Shown here: one piece after another, positions 24,021 through 35,722 of the stretch
Layout of the letters: every line of letters begins with the position of its first letter
How positions within the stretch are numbered: position 1 is the first letter of the stretch
From: Rhizomys pruinosus
Taxonomy: Eukaryota > Chordata > Mammalia > Rodentia > Spalacidae
Length of the DNA stretch: 64,000 nt
Reading direction: 5' to 3'
Assembly (NCBI GenBank): GCA_009823505.1
Contig: VZQC01006874.1
Location: 1 to 64,000 of the forward strand
Translations under genes and position numbers: made by a program
Notes under the pieces: model-generated
What the model was told of the DNA's origin: nothing
The model's database searches: none
What the model saw: the letters and a program-made list of their open reading frames with translations, nothing else

Positions 24021-25445
24021 ACCTGAATTGGAGGTGATATGTGTTTTCTTTTCTTTTTTTCTTTCTTTTTTAGGCTAAAGGATGTCATGTTTTCCTTAAG
24101 GAAGTGTCTGAAGACTCCTCCTTGGCAAACCCAAACAAACATCAATCCTGCCCTTGTGCTCCATACTGGGGTCTTTCCTGCCCATGGTCACGTGAATGAG
24201 GTCCAGTAAGCACCACGTCCTGTCTTGATCTTCCTGTACTGGCCTCCATGATACAGCCTGGGTAGTCCAAGAGCTGACGCATCCATTAAAGGCTTAGGCT
24301 CACAACCAAAAAGACAGTTATTGATATTTTAACAGTCTCCCTCCCATCTCTGGTTCTTTTGTTACAACATCTTCTGGCTAGAAACAATAAGAGGTGGCTT
24401 ACCCTTCCACAAGAAATTTAGAATCAGTTGCCAAAGGAGATTGTTGTTTGTTATGGGCGTTGTTATAGGTGTACATTAAGTGAGACGTAGCATCATTCTG
24501 ATTCTAAAGTCCTTCCCTTCATTTGCATAGTACAGCCAAGAAACTTTATGTAAATTCAGTTGGTCTGTGTTCCAGGGAGTACTGTAAGCTTCCATCACAG
24601 GGATTTTGCCATGGCACACTAATTCCTTTGTAGTTCTCTGTGTGTTTCTAGTATGAACGTAGCTCTTGTTTTTTCTTTATTGGAATTATGATTTACACAC
24701 AAGGAAACCCTTGCTTTCTTCATGTTGATTTTGAAAACACTGTCCAGGATTGTCTTATTGTTTATTCTAGTTTTCCAAGTTAATTCCCTTGGGCGTTACA
24801 AAAATAAAATCTTATTATCTGAAACTTGGATAATTATACCCTTGCTTTTCAATGTTTATATTCTATTGGTTTTTTTTCTAATACAGCTGCAATGAGAAAT
24901 AATGATAGTGATGGGTAGTGTCTTTTCCTGGAGCTTTGACTGTTTACAGTGTTTCCTCTGTAACGTTTAATAGTGCCTCACCTCTTATTGTTCTTATTTT
25001 AAGACTCTTAAAACATTTTGTCTGTTGATCCAGTAATTCCTTTTTGTCAACTATTCCAAGAAACATACAAGAAAACCTTTGTAAAGTATTATTTATTATA
25101 AAACAAATTTATATAAAGACCTAATTATGAAGAACCTCATTAATTAACAACAGGAGAGTAGTTAATGAGATTTTAATTCAATAGAACATCACAGGAAATA
25201 GCAGCATGGAAAATTATAATGTATAATATTGTTTATAAAATTACAATGAAAGTGCAAAGTTGGTATGACTGCCTCTGAAAAACATCTGCACACTGGTGAT
25301 AGAAAGGAAGGAATTTCACTATGATGTTAATGGTAATTGTCACTAAGTAACACAATGGCAAATAATTTTTTTCTCTGTTTCAAATTTTACTTAAAGAATT
25401 GATATTATGTTATACTGGAGAGGGGACTTTTAAAATAAATTCATT
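24021..25445. other. AT-rich flanking DNA
   Basis: Nothing recognised. Possibly old L1 or LTR debris. Confidence 0.45.
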
Positions 25446-25593
25446 GCAGGGAGTGGTGGTGCACGCCTTTGATCCTAACACTCGGGAGTCAGAGGCAGGC
25501 AGATCTTTATGAGTTCAAGGCCAGCCTGGTCTACAGAGTGAGTTCCAGTACAGCTGGGGCTACAGGGAGACCCTGTCTCAAAAAAAAAAAAAG
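25446..25593 (+). mobile_element. B1 SINE
   Basis: Forward full-length B1 ending in a pure A tail ('ccctgtctcaaaaaa'). Confidence 0.93.
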
Positions 25594-25803
25594 TTCATGA
25601 CCAAATTCAACAGATAAAAGTGGAGTTGGAATCAAGTCCCTGTGGATAAACTTAACATTTGTTTATATTTGAGATGCTATTATAAGATTAGCTTGGGACA
25701 TCACCATCACCCTTTCTGGCCTTCCAGAGCTGCACTTCCATTTCCAGTGAAAATGTAACTGATTCATGTTAAGTTCTGATTTTCTAGAAGGCAGACATGA
25801 ACT

Positions 25804-25907
25804 TTTTTTTTTTTTTTTTTACTTTTTGGAGACAGGATCTCCTGGTAGCTCCAGCTATCCTAGAATTTTCTATGTAGACTAGGCTGGCCTCTAGTTCACA
25901 GAGATTA
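25804..25907 (-). mobile_element. B1 SINE, 5'-truncated
   Basis: A poly-T then 'ggagacaggatctcctggta' and 'gtagactaggctggcctcta'. The copy stops after 'cacagagatta'. Confidence 0.85.
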
Positions 25908-27301
25908 GTGAAATCCATCTTAATGATACAGTTTATTCAACCCAGTGTGACTCATACCTCTTCCTGAGGCTCTGGTAGGTTTTAAGCACTTATAAATCAT
26001 TGTTTAAATCCACTAAAATCACTTTGTTCTAATTATGAATTCTGTGCGTTTATGTTGTAAGCACTCCTGATGTTCATCTTCTTGTAAATAACCAAATATA
26101 TTGGGAGATGGGGAACCTGACTCCCTAATTAGAAGTTGTGGGATTTTTCTCTTGCTGCTTTGCTGCCCTGGCTGCCTTGATGAAAAGGAACTATCAGTCT
26201 TTCAGTTACTAGCCTTATACCAGCACCGGTCATCGAGGACACTGTACTGACACATCGAGGAAAGTACAGCTGAGTGCTCCAGCGAAGCTCAATCCAGGAC
26301 TGCTTAAACAGTTTGTACTGAATCTTTTGCCATCACGAGCCTCACTAAACTCTATGACCCTGCATCCATGTCCACTTTTGTTAGAGGGGAAACACAATCC
26401 CCGGTGGTTTGGCAGAAGAACTGGTGTTAAAGTCACAAGAGTGTGATTGCTCAGAAACACAAACCTCCAAGGCTGGCGTTAGAAGTCTGGAGGCTGAGAT
26501 AGCCCCAATAATGGCTTTGACTGTTCTAAACACCCCTTATCAGGCTGTATGAGCAAGCTACTCAGGCTCATGTCTGAGTTCCTGGGAAATCCTGTGCTGT
26601 GCTGTCTCCTCTCCTGTTGCAGAGGCAGCAGAATGGCACTGGCAGCAGCCACCAAGCGGTCAGCCAGCTGCTTGACAGTGAAGAAGAAACAGCTGAGAAG
26701 ATTGGGGCTGGCCAGAGCAGAAAGAAAGGTGACAGGGAGAGAGAAACAAGATGCTGAAGAAGGTAAGTAGACTGTAAGGAGCCTAAGAGAAGCTGCATGC
26801 CCTGGTCACCAGAACAGTACCAAAGGGCCATCAAGTCTTCAGGGCCAAAGATTTCAGGCCCCAGGCTAAATGCTGAATGATGCCAAGGCCTAAGGGTTCT
26901 GATACCCAGAGCCTTCATGTGACCATGATGTAGAGCAAAGGTAGGTGCTGCTGTTCTCCTCTGCTTAACACTGGCTCTTATCACTACCAAACACTTCTCC
27001 ATGCAGACCCATCGTTTCCATGCTGAAAGAGCCAAAGAACTCTCAACTACTGGTTGACAAATGGAGCCCAGTTATCACTTCAGCATGTCATCAATATGTA
27101 AATACTAATAAAGATATCTTTTTTACATTCTTTTTTTCTTAGCTAAGACATCCAATGTGAATTTTACATTTATAGCATAACTCAAGTCGGACTAGTTGTA
27201 TTTCATGGGCTTAATAGCCAAACATGAATAGTAATTCAACAGTAGGCAATGGAGGTCTAGACAATTCTTTGGAAGATATTCCAAAGAGACAATTGCTGGA
27301 A

Positions 27302-27340
<39 letters not shown>

Positions 27341-28040
27341 TGTAGACATGGGCCAAATAAAATGCACACACAACAATGTTGGCAGAAGGGAAAACCAACA
27401 TCCACACTGAAAATCATCTGAATCAAGAAGATTTACATAGGCTTCCCCATTGAGCCCTCTTCTCCATAGTGTTACTGAGCAAAATGTCCCAACCCAGATA
27501 CAAGTGTTTTATAGTTTCTAGTCTGCACCTTGTAATGCAGACCAGCCTAATGTGAGAGTCTTTAATCTAGATCACAAATTCTTCTGGAGACTTACAAGAA
27601 TAGCTCAAAGTTCTTCCCAGAGCTATGTCATCCAATAAGTTGGCTATTGGTCATATGAGGCTATTTAAATGAAATGGAATTAAATTTTTGGATCCTCAGA
27701 TGCACTGGCCTCATTTCAAGCACTCAGTAGCTGTGTCTAGGCTATTCTTTAGGGTGCCGTAGGAGAATTTTCTCACAACCCTCAACTTTCTGATGGTCTT
27801 CTCTACAATGTCCTGGCCTGACAAGGGCTTAGGGCTCTGCTCCCCACTAGAGTTCACTGCTACCCTGTTCCACACTAAGACACAGCATACTATCCCAGGT
27901 CTCCTCAGAGATGCATAGAATTTTGTGGTATGGTGCTATCAAAGCCATTAGTACTACAATAAAGATTCTATTACCTCTAGATACCCATGTAAATAGCATG
28001 TTTCAGGACTTGCAGATAAAAAAAATTTAGACATGGACTT
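25908..28040. other. Flanking DNA, possible non-coding transcript pieces
   Basis: A strong donor AG|GTAAGT at 26763, an acceptor-like 'ctccatgcag' ending near 27006 and AATAAA near 27107 could belong to a short spliced transcript. No conserved coding frame is seen. Confidence 0.3.
27304..27340 (+). repeat. (GT)n microsatellite
   Basis: About 18 uninterrupted GT units. Confidence 0.95.
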
Positions 28041-28257
28041 TTATTATTTATTACTTTTTATGTGTATGAGGGTAGTGTCTGCCTGTAGGTTGGTGCACCA
28101 TGTCGTGCAATGCCGTGGAGGTCAGAAGAGGGCATCAGATTCCCCTGGAACTGAAGTTAAAGACAGTTCTTAGCTGCCATGTGGGTGCTGGGAATCGAAC
28201 CCAGGTCCTCTGCAAGAGCAGTTGGTGCTCTTAACCGCTGAGCCATCTCTCCAGCCC
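28041..28257 (-). mobile_element. B2 SINE
   Basis: Full reverse B2 ending 'gagccatctctccagccc'. Imperfect flanking repeats ACATGGACTTTTA / ACATGGCCTTTTA suggest its target duplication. Confidence 0.93.
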
Positions 28258-28865
28258 AAACATGGCCTTTTAAAATTTCTGAACCCCAGCATACTCCATC
28301 AGTAGATTTCAAGTTATATAATTTGAACTGCTTTTCAAATCTTTATTAAAAGTTGTGCTTCCAAAGCATTTCCATTGGGTAAGAAATTATAAAACTTTAC
28401 ATATAGTTTATAACTGTTGTCAATATACCTGAAAATAATTAAGATTATTAGGAAAACCCATAAATTTTCTAATTCCATTAGATATATGCTAGAATGGTGT
28501 TAGAGGATAACTCTAGGCACCAAGAGATTTCTGAAGTAAAGGATTTATTAAGCTGTAACAGAGGTTAGCCAGAAAGGACCAGGTTCTGGGACACATTCCT
28601 GTAACTACCAGCAGCAGAGCTAGACAGCAGCTGGAAAATGTCCATGGGGCCAGAGGCAAGAACCATTGAAAAAAAACATTCTTTGAAGGAACAGAAAGCA
28701 CTATAACCTAGACTGACCACAGAACATGGGGTTGGACTAGAGCAAATCCAGGGCAACAAAACCAGGCCTGTCTGAAGTTTAGGGTTTGGAAGAGAAACAG
28801 TGAAGAGAACTGCTGTTTCTTGGGGTTTGGATGAAGGGTTTCAAGACATACTCAAGAATATGGAG

Positions 28866-29143
28866 CGGGGCTGGAGAGATTGCTCAGTGGTTAAGAGCAC
28901 CGACTGCTCTTGCAGAGGACCCAGGCTCGATTCCCAGCACCCGCATGGTGCCTAAGAACGGTCTTTAACTCCAGTTCCAGGGGAATCCCACGCCCTCTTC
29001 TGACCTCCGCGGCATTGCACAACACCGGTGCATCAACCTACATGCAGACACTACACTCATACACATAAAAAATAAAAAAGGCTGCTGTGGGGGCTGAAGA
29101 GATGACTCAGCAGTTAAGAGCACTGGCTCTTCTTGAAAAAAAA
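28866..29143 (+). mobile_element. B2 SINE followed by a truncated second B2 head
   Basis: A complete forward B2 (28866-29080) is followed by the first 50 or so bases of another B2 (29090-29138) and an A run. AAGAATATGGAG flanks the pair at 28854-28865 and 29144-29155, so the two may have inserted together. Confidence 0.8.
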
Positions 29144-29149
29144 AAGAAT

Positions 29150-29515
29150 ATGGAGTTTTGTGTAGTGTTATGGAGTTTTGTGGTAGTGTTGTGGAATATT
29201 TTTTAAGTGTTTTTTTTTTTTTTAATTTTGTATGTGTACGAATGTACTATCTGCATGCAGGTTTGTGCACCCGTGTCGTGCAATGCCGTGGAGGTCAGAA
29301 GAGGGCGTCGGATTCCCCGGAACTGGAGTTAAAGACGGTTCTCAGCCACCATGTGGGTGCTGGGGATCGAACCTGGGTCCTCTGCAAGAGCAGAGTAGGC
29401 ACTCTTAACCAGTAAGCCATCTCTCCAGCCCCTGGAATAGATTTGTGGTAGTGTTGTAGAGCAGTTTTGTGTAGTGTTATGGAGCAGTTTTGTGGTAGCG
29501 TTGTGGAGTGTAGAA
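29150..29515 (+). repeat. Short minisatellite split by a B2 SINE
   Basis: Units of about 20-28 bases built on 'TTTTGTGGTAGTGTTGTGGA' occur at 29150-29198 and resume at 29433-29515, separated by a reverse B2. Confidence 0.8.
29205..29432 (-). mobile_element. B2 SINE inside a minisatellite
   Basis: Full reverse copy ending 'gccatctctccagcccc'. The flanks TGGAATA (29192-29198, 29433-29439) are a short target-site duplication. Confidence 0.92.
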
Positions 29516-29610
29516 GTTGTTTTGGCGTCTTTACCAGAAGCTTCTGGCTAAATTAATAGTTTCATTTTTTATTCTCTTAACCTGTAACCTAATTTAGGAC
29601 ATTTCAGATG

Positions 29611-29817
29611 CTAGCGGTTAAGAGCGCCGACCACTCTTACAGAAGACCCGGGTTCGATCCCCAGCACCCACATGGCGGCCGAGAACCGTCTGAAACTCCA
29701 ATTCCAGGAGAACTCCAGTTCCAGGGGAATCCGAAACCCTCTTCTGACCTCCGCGGCATTGCACGACACGGGTGCACAGACCTGCATGCAGACACTACAT
29801 TCAAAAAATAAAAAAAG
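29611..29817 (+). mobile_element. B2 SINE lacking its first bases
   Basis: It starts at 'tagcggttaagagcgccgac' and runs to 'cactacattcaaaaaataaa'. The 'ggggctggagagatggcc' start is missing. Confidence 0.9.
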
Positions 29818-30372
29818 AAAGACATTGAAAGAATAAAGTTTAGGTGAAAGACCAGAGCCAGACCTTTCAGCAGACTGTACACAAGTTTATTCAGTGAAGC
29901 GGCAACAGCTTTACCAAGGGAAGCAAGCTGTGCTATGACGATGGGAAGGGTGGAGGTGGGTTTAGTATTGCTGGAATTAAAGAAGTCACCCAGGGCTGTG
30001 AGGTCTGAGTTAAGGTGTCCTTGGGCCCTTTTCCAGGAATGGTTTGAGTATAACAAACAAGCTCTTTCCAACATGTGACTAGCTGATAAAGTAGGAAGCA
30101 AGAACAGCAGAGACATCCTGACAGGACTGGGTTGTCTGGCTTTTCTAGAGCTATGACACTGCATCAGGTCCAAGATAGGGATGTGGCTGTTAACAGTGGG
30201 GCTAGGAAGAAACATTTGTTTCTATCATCAGAGGTTTTATTAGGGTAACAATAAGACTTAAAAGTCTAAAATATTAACAAGATAAAATTGAGAGGAAGGA
30301 CAATATTTTAGATTGGGATAGAAACATTTGCAAGGTAAAAAAAAAATCTGAAATTGTAAAATTTCTGTTAAA

Positions 30373-30465
30373 ATGATGAGGCTGGAGGACCAGGAGTTCA
30401 AAGTTATCCTCAACTGCACAGTCAACTACACAGTCAGCGACCAGCCTGGGCTACATAAGGGAAAA
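30373..30465 (+). mobile_element. Old B1/B4-like fragment
   Basis: 'ccaggagttcaaagttatcc' and 'ccagcctgggctacataagg' fit a diverged 7SL-derived monomer. Confidence 0.6.
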
Positions 30466-30879
30466 AAGTGGATGGTATGGCAGTTCAAAATCACGAACTT
30501 AAAGAGTCCATTGGATACATTGGAATAATTCAACTTTCAAAATGTCGACATTAACACCAGGCCAAAACCCCACATCCTTTCCAAGTGTTTTAGGCCTTGT
30601 AGGCAGACAGCCATATGCGATGGAGAGGAGTGAGGCCGTGGCAGTTAGGCACCTCTCAGGGTCTGAGTTCTTCCATAACTCCAGGCCCAGGACCCTGGCA
30701 CAGTTCCCAAGTCGGTTCTGCATAGAAGCTCCTGGGAGGCCCGCTCAGCCTCCTGGGAAGGCCCCGGGCCTCACTTGGTAACTGACTGTGTGCTCGGCTT
30801 CACCGCCAGGAGGGGAAGTAGACAGTCCACCAAACCGCTTAATCGTCCTCAGTCGCCCCCTAATACCCGCGGATGTAAA

Positions 30880-31080
30880 GGTCCAAGAAAACAGGAACCT
30901 GCCCCTGCAGAACCGCCAGAAGAGCGAATCGCCATCACGTGGCCGACCACCGAGTCAGTCCTCCAGCCTCCCAGAGCGGCCTCGGAAGTGCCCCCGGGCG
31001 GCGCGGGTCCTTCCGGCCTGGCGGTCCGCGCTTTTGTCCCGCCGGCGGCCGGGCTCTCGCGGCTCCGTCACAGCCGGTAC
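30880..31080 (+). other. Zfp62: Candidate Zfp62 first exon (non-coding), 5' end undefined
   Basis: A perfect GTGAGT donor at 31081-31086 follows '..ccggtac' inside the CpG island; an overlapping GTACGT donor at 31077 is also possible. Spliced directly to 50431 the exon would end in C (or G), so it would not create an ATG at the junction, and translation would begin at 50445. The transcription start cannot be placed, and the left boundary given here is arbitrary. Confidence 0.45.
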
Positions 31081-31398
31081 GTGAGTCCCGGCGCTGGCCC
31101 GGCTGCCACACCTTCCCCTGGGGTCCCGCGGTCTCGGGCTGGATTAGGAGAGCGCGCCTCCCCGCGTGTCCTCAGGGATAACGGGAAAGGAAAGCCCAGG
31201 CCGGTCCCCCAGGGAACCTGGGCCGCAGGCCCGCTCCTGGCCTCCGAGCGGGCGGGGCTGTGCGGGGCTTCCCCAGTTCAGGGAAGGACCGCTATCCCGC
31301 CCCCGGTCCCTAAGCTATCCGCAGCCACCGGGCGCACTGGGAGGAGGACCCCGACCATTAGCACTTAAGTACCCTTCCCTGTCTTGTCCGGATTGCAG

Positions 31399-31577
31399 CT
31401 AAAGTGTCTTTGAGACTTAACGAAGGACTGCGAACGCCCCCAAATCCTTTAAAGGTGATCTGATTCGGTGTACACTCCACACCCGACGCTGGTGGCAGAG
31501 ATACCTGCTGCAGGTGTGGAGGGAGCCGCGGAAGAGACCTCCGGCCCTCTCCTAGGAGAAACTCACCTGTGGACCAG
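31399..31577 (+). other. Zfp62: Candidate alternative or second 5' UTR exon of Zfp62
   Basis: This 179-base segment is framed by an acceptor (pyrimidine-rich, ending 'ggattgcag' at 31390-31398) and a strong CAG|GTGAGC donor at 31578. Joined to the exon at 50431 it would end in G and give GTG TCA at the junction. An in-frame TAG lies shortly upstream in the same exon, so the exon would be untranslated, with initiation at 50445. It could also be the 3' part of a longer first exon. Confidence 0.45.
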
Positions 31578-31600
31578 GTGAGCTCCACCCCCCCCCCGCC

Positions 31601-33055
31601 CCCAGGAGGCCACTACCCCCCCCCGACCCCTGACCCAGCAGACTTGAAGGGTTTACTTGGGGAAAAAAAAAAGGTGGAGAGAGTGCTGGGGCTTGGGGCT
31701 AGCCCAGGGTGATTAGGTGTCGTGATATGAAGTATGAACAGGGCCAGAGAATGTCGGCGGGGGGGGGGGGTCTCTGTTACTGCTTTAGATGGTTAGACTA
31801 GTGGCTGTCAGGACCATTTCCTTTTTGAAAGCTTGAAGGTGGTTTGTTTTGTTTCAATGACTTTTTTAATCTGTAATATTCACTATGACTCCGATATTAA
31901 ATATAAAAAGATTGTTCTTCCACTGTTCCCAACAGTTGCTGTAGGCCCTATCTTAAAAAAAGAGTATATCCTTTCGAGATTTCTTTATTCAAATACTAGC
32001 AAGTGTGAATGTAGCTAGTTCCCCTTTTATTCAGACAGGTAACAGCATAATTCTTCTGCCTTGTCTTGTTTCTTTCACTTTATGTATTTTACAGACTCCC
32101 TCAAACCAGGTTTTTTGTTTGTTTACTGTTTGTTATTTAATTGGTCATTGTTTAAATGTTTAGATAATTTTTTTTAGATTTGTATTTGGAACCTCTGGAT
32201 TGCTATTTTTGCTACTTGAACAATAGTATGCCGAATTACATTGTATTAGGGTAAAGGTTTTTTTAAATTATGCTTTTCTAAATGCAAAAATAACTATTTT
32301 TTTCCTTCTCTCATCACAGCCCATCTTCCATTTGCCCATTCCCCCACTTAGGTACTCGAGCTGGTAAACATTTTATGATCATATTCTCTAGTAATTTCTG
32401 AGTCAAATATAGTATCTAAGAGCTTAAGGTACAGGATTCCTATTTGACACTTGAGATAGTACATTGCCTTGTGGAATACAGTTGGACTCTGGAAATTCAA
32501 AGTAGCTGTTTGCATGCTGCACCTGTTTCTTGCTGCAGTCTCTTTTTACAGGAAGTAATTTCCCACCGGACTGAACCACAGTTGCTGTCTTTCTAGTTGT
32601 CTAAACTGACCCTTGACTCTCCAGAGAAGACAGTGATGAAGTATAGGGTCTTGATGCTGCATGCACTTTTGTAGGCACTGGTAGTAGAATGCAAATGAGC
32701 ACAGAAGTACTCAGGTTGTTGCTTGCTTTGTAATTTTGTGAAGACTAGAGAAAACATTCTGTGGTTGACTTTTTGTGATCTAACCAAGCTTTTAACAGTC
32801 ATGTTCTCTATTGAAATCTGATTAGCAAGAGATTTTCCACATAGTTTTTAAGAAATTCTAACCTTTGTAGCCCTCTCTGTGAAGGAGTTGTGAGTTTGGA
32901 ATAATTCCCGAGTCTCACGGGACACGTGAACCCTACCAAATCAGTCTTACTGTTTATATTATAGTAACTTTTATCTTGGAACTCAACTTGATTCTCTTTT
33001 AAACCCCCCCCCCCCAGTCCATTCTCCCATTGCAACTATTTTTTTTTTTTTTGCA
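31601..33055. other. Intron start, AT-rich unique DNA
   Basis: Beyond G and C runs near 31590-31770 and 33004-33015, nothing recognised. Confidence 0.5.
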
Positions 33056-33275
33056 GGGGGACTGGAGAAATGGCTTAGTGGTTAAGAGCACTGACTGCTC
33101 TTGCAGAGGACCTTTGTTTGAGTCCCAACATCCACATGGCAACTCACAATGTCTGTAACTCCAGTTGCAGGGAATCCCAACAGTTTCGTCTGACCTCTGT
33201 GGACATTGCGTGCCATGGGTGGACTTACACATGCAGGCAAATATAAACATAAAATAAAAATTATAAGTAAAAGAT
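33056..33275 (+). mobile_element. B2 SINE
   Basis: Forward B2, moderately diverged, with an A-rich tail. It lies just after a C run and a T run. Confidence 0.9.
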
Positions 33276-34370
33276 TAAAATTTTTTCCACAAAAACACCA
33301 ACAAGAAAATAAAATAGTAAACTATATACTCATCAGATTTAAAAGTTTCAGAATTCTGCAGTGTTTTTATCCTTTCTCCCTTTTTTTTCTTGGTTGAAGT
33401 ATTTTAAAGCAAATTCTTGACAACTATGTTGTTGTTACTCTAACATTTTAGTTGTCATTAAAAAACCTGTATACTTCTAGCAGTTAAAAGACCATTACAC
33501 AAATTCACTCTGATTCCTTGATACTCTCTAGTGGCATTTGACAGACTGCTGGGTCAGTTATCTATAATAAGCTAAGAATGGTCAAGAACTAAAATATTAT
33601 TTAGCCCTTTACAGAAAATGATTGTCAGCCCCTGGTGATAATGGCTGTGTATATCTGCTAGGCTTTTGCTTAAAAATTCTGAGGAGTAAGTGGACCCCTG
33701 AGTATTTGTCAGACCCTGGTAGGCCCTCGTTGCTTACCTGTGCAGTTCCCACCTACTTCTCTAAGCTCCAGATGTCTCAAAAGTTGTGAACATTAGTTCT
33801 TTGCACCTGGCTTGTCCAACTCAACTCTCCTCCTGGAGCTGTTCTTGGTCCTTCAGGGCAGGGACAAGTCCATCCCTCTTTTCCCCATCTGTGATGGTAC
33901 CTTGAGGGTTAGGCCTTGTCTTACCTTATCCCTACATTCCCTGAACTAGCTTGGAAGTGGGGAAGATCAGCAAGTTATAATCTAAGATCTTTGTGCATCA
34001 CTCACCCTTGAGAAAATTATGATACTAAAATATTACCTCAGTTTTGTTCCTAAAGAGAACATTATTTTATTGTACTTTCTTAATAGTCTCTGTATGCTAA
34101 TGGCATTTATGCTAGTGCAATCTTGATGCTTTTCTGCCTATGTTTTTCATTGGATAAACTATACTGAATGGTAAGTCAGTATGACCCTACCCAACAGAGG
34201 AGGTTAAGCACTGTAAGAACCAGAGACTTAGGGGCCTCAACGTAGGGGGTTTGAGATACAAGTAGGAAAGTATTTGTGATTCCACTAGTCCAGTCAGCAG
34301 CCAGTCGTGCAGTCCCAAAGGACACCAACTAAGGATTAGGAAGTAATAGTTGGTCTGTCAAAGAATTGAT

Positions 34371-34735
34371 GGAGGAGCTGAAGAAGTGGCTCAGTCAATG
34401 AAGTGCTTGCCACAATCATGAGAACTCAAGTTTGGGGATCTTCAGTATGCCTGTAAAAAGGCTGGAGTTGGGCCTTACACCTGAAATCCCAGCACTGGGG
34501 AGGAGAGACAGATCACTGGAGCTTAGCAGGCAGATTACCTAGCTGAATTGGTGAGCTACAGTCTTAAGTGAGAGAGACTGTCTCAGAAAAAGGCAAAGAG
34601 TGATTAAAGAAGACACCTAACACCTATGGCCTCCACGTGTACACCCACACATGCATGCATATTAACATGTTTGAATGTACATACCACACCCATATACAGA
34701 CAGATACACAAACACACACACACACAAAACGAGTC
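34371..34735 (+). mobile_element. Composite B4/RSINE1-type SINE with CA-rich end
   Basis: A tRNA-like head ('ctgaagaagtggctcagtca') is followed by a B1-like body ('acacctgaaatcccagcact') and then a 'tggcctccacgtgtacaccc' end with CACA repeats. Confidence 0.7.
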
Positions 34736-34809
34736 CAGGAAAAGAACAGACTGAGAGTCCGTGAGTGTGGTGTCAGTGAGCAGGAAGTCAGTAAGGCCCA
34801 TTTTGTGTC

Positions 34810-35225
34810 AGTGTTCTAGTTTCTATTCCATTGCTGTGACAAAGCACGCTGACCATTACCAACTTGGGGAGGAAAGGGTTTATTCAGCTCACATCTCTTG
34901 GGTCACACAGTTCATCACTCAGGGAGCCCAAGGTAGGAACCCAGGGCAGGAACCTGGAGGCAGGAGCTGGAGCACAAGTCCTGGAGGAATGCTTCTTACT
35001 GGTTTGCTCCTCTGGCTCATGCCCAGCCTGCTTTCTTATAACATACACAACAAACCGCCCAGGGGTGGCACCACCCGTAGTGGGCTGGGCCCTCCCACGT
35101 TGCTCAAAAATCAAGACAATACTCCACAGATGCAGCCATAGGCCAGTCCAATGGAGCCAATTCCCTAATTGAGGCTCCCTCAACCCAGGTGTGTCAAGTT
35201 GACACTAAAGCTATCTAGCACAACC
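34810..35225 (+). repeat. Common rodent interspersed repeat (URR1-like?)
   Basis: 'attccattgctgtgacaaag', 'aacttggggaggaaagggtt', 'ggcaggaacctggaggcagg' and 'gtgtcaagttgacac' are hallmarks of an abundant rodent repeat that I tentatively place with URR1. It is flanked by a 20-bp direct repeat (34790-34809 and 35226-35245, 18 of 20 identical), which is long for a hAT-type element. Confidence 0.6.
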
Positions 35226-35299
35226 AGTAAGGCCCATCTTGTATCCAAGGACCCATTTAAGTAGCTGGATGTAAAGGACTTGGCCTGGTGTTTGGGAGT

Positions 35300-35590
35300 G
35301 TGTTAGGGATTTTTTTTTTCTTTGTTTTTATGCTACTTTAGGGGAACACCACAAACTGTGTCACTTACAGTAAACAAGTATATTCCTCACAGAATATACT
35401 TGAGAAGGCCAAGATCAAGGTGTTGGCATCTAGTGAGGGCCTTCTTGCTATATCCTCCCACGGTAGAAGAGCAGAGAGAAGCAAACCAAGTATTTCTTCC
35501 TGAGGAACCAGTCCCAAGCGCTAGTAGCATTAATACTTTGGAACATGAAGGCAGAGCCCCCACAGCCTTATCACCTCCTTCTGCTAGGAA
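35300..35590. repeat. Old mammalian interspersed repeat, family uncertain
   Basis: 'gaaggccaagatcaaggtgt', 'tagtgagggccttcttgcta' and 'cttatcacctcc' resemble an ancient dispersed repeat found across mammals. The family is not certain. Confidence 0.4.
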
Positions 35591-35597
35591 CAGTGTC

Positions 35598-35722
35598 ACG
35601 CTCTTGTAGTCTCAACTACTTGAGAAGCTGAAGCTGGGATCTCTGGACCATGGGAGTTTAAGTTCAAGGTCAGCCCAGGTAATATAGTAAGACCTGTCTC
35701 AGATTAAAAAAAAAAAAAAATT
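35598..35722 (+). mobile_element. Old 7SL-derived monomer (B1-like)
   Basis: 'gtagtctcaactacttgaga', 'aggtcagcccaggtaatata' and 'gacctgtctcag' followed by an A tail. Confidence 0.7.

Larger units (their letters stand above)
30580..31600 (+). promoter_or_regulatory. Zfp62: CpG island, probable Zfp62 promoter
   Basis: CpG density rises sharply against the AT-rich surroundings, with many CGG, GCG and CCGC runs between about 30780 and 31560. Motifs seen include a CGGAAGTG ETS-type site at 30983-30990, CCTTCCGG (ETS on the other strand) at 31009-31016, a CACGTG E-box at 30936-30941, a GGGCGGGGC GC box at 31250-31258 and CCCGCCCCC at 31296-31304. No TATA box is evident. It is the only CpG island in the window and lies upstream of the zinc finger exon in the same orientation, so assignment to Zfp62 is an inference from position. 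Confidence 0.8.

Noticed and set aside
26568..27035. 155-codon minus-strand open frame
   Set aside because: Low-complexity Ser/Leu composition with no recognised domain and no splice or promoter context.
29637..30215. 192-codon minus-strand open frame
   Set aside because: Part of it is reverse-complement B2 sequence, which gives the same peptide at many other B2 copies (for example 37100 and 41172).
30775..31368. 197-codon open frame and overlapping frames in the CpG island
   Set aside because: GC-rich DNA has few stops. The peptide is Pro/Arg/Gly-rich without any domain and crosses a strong splice donor.
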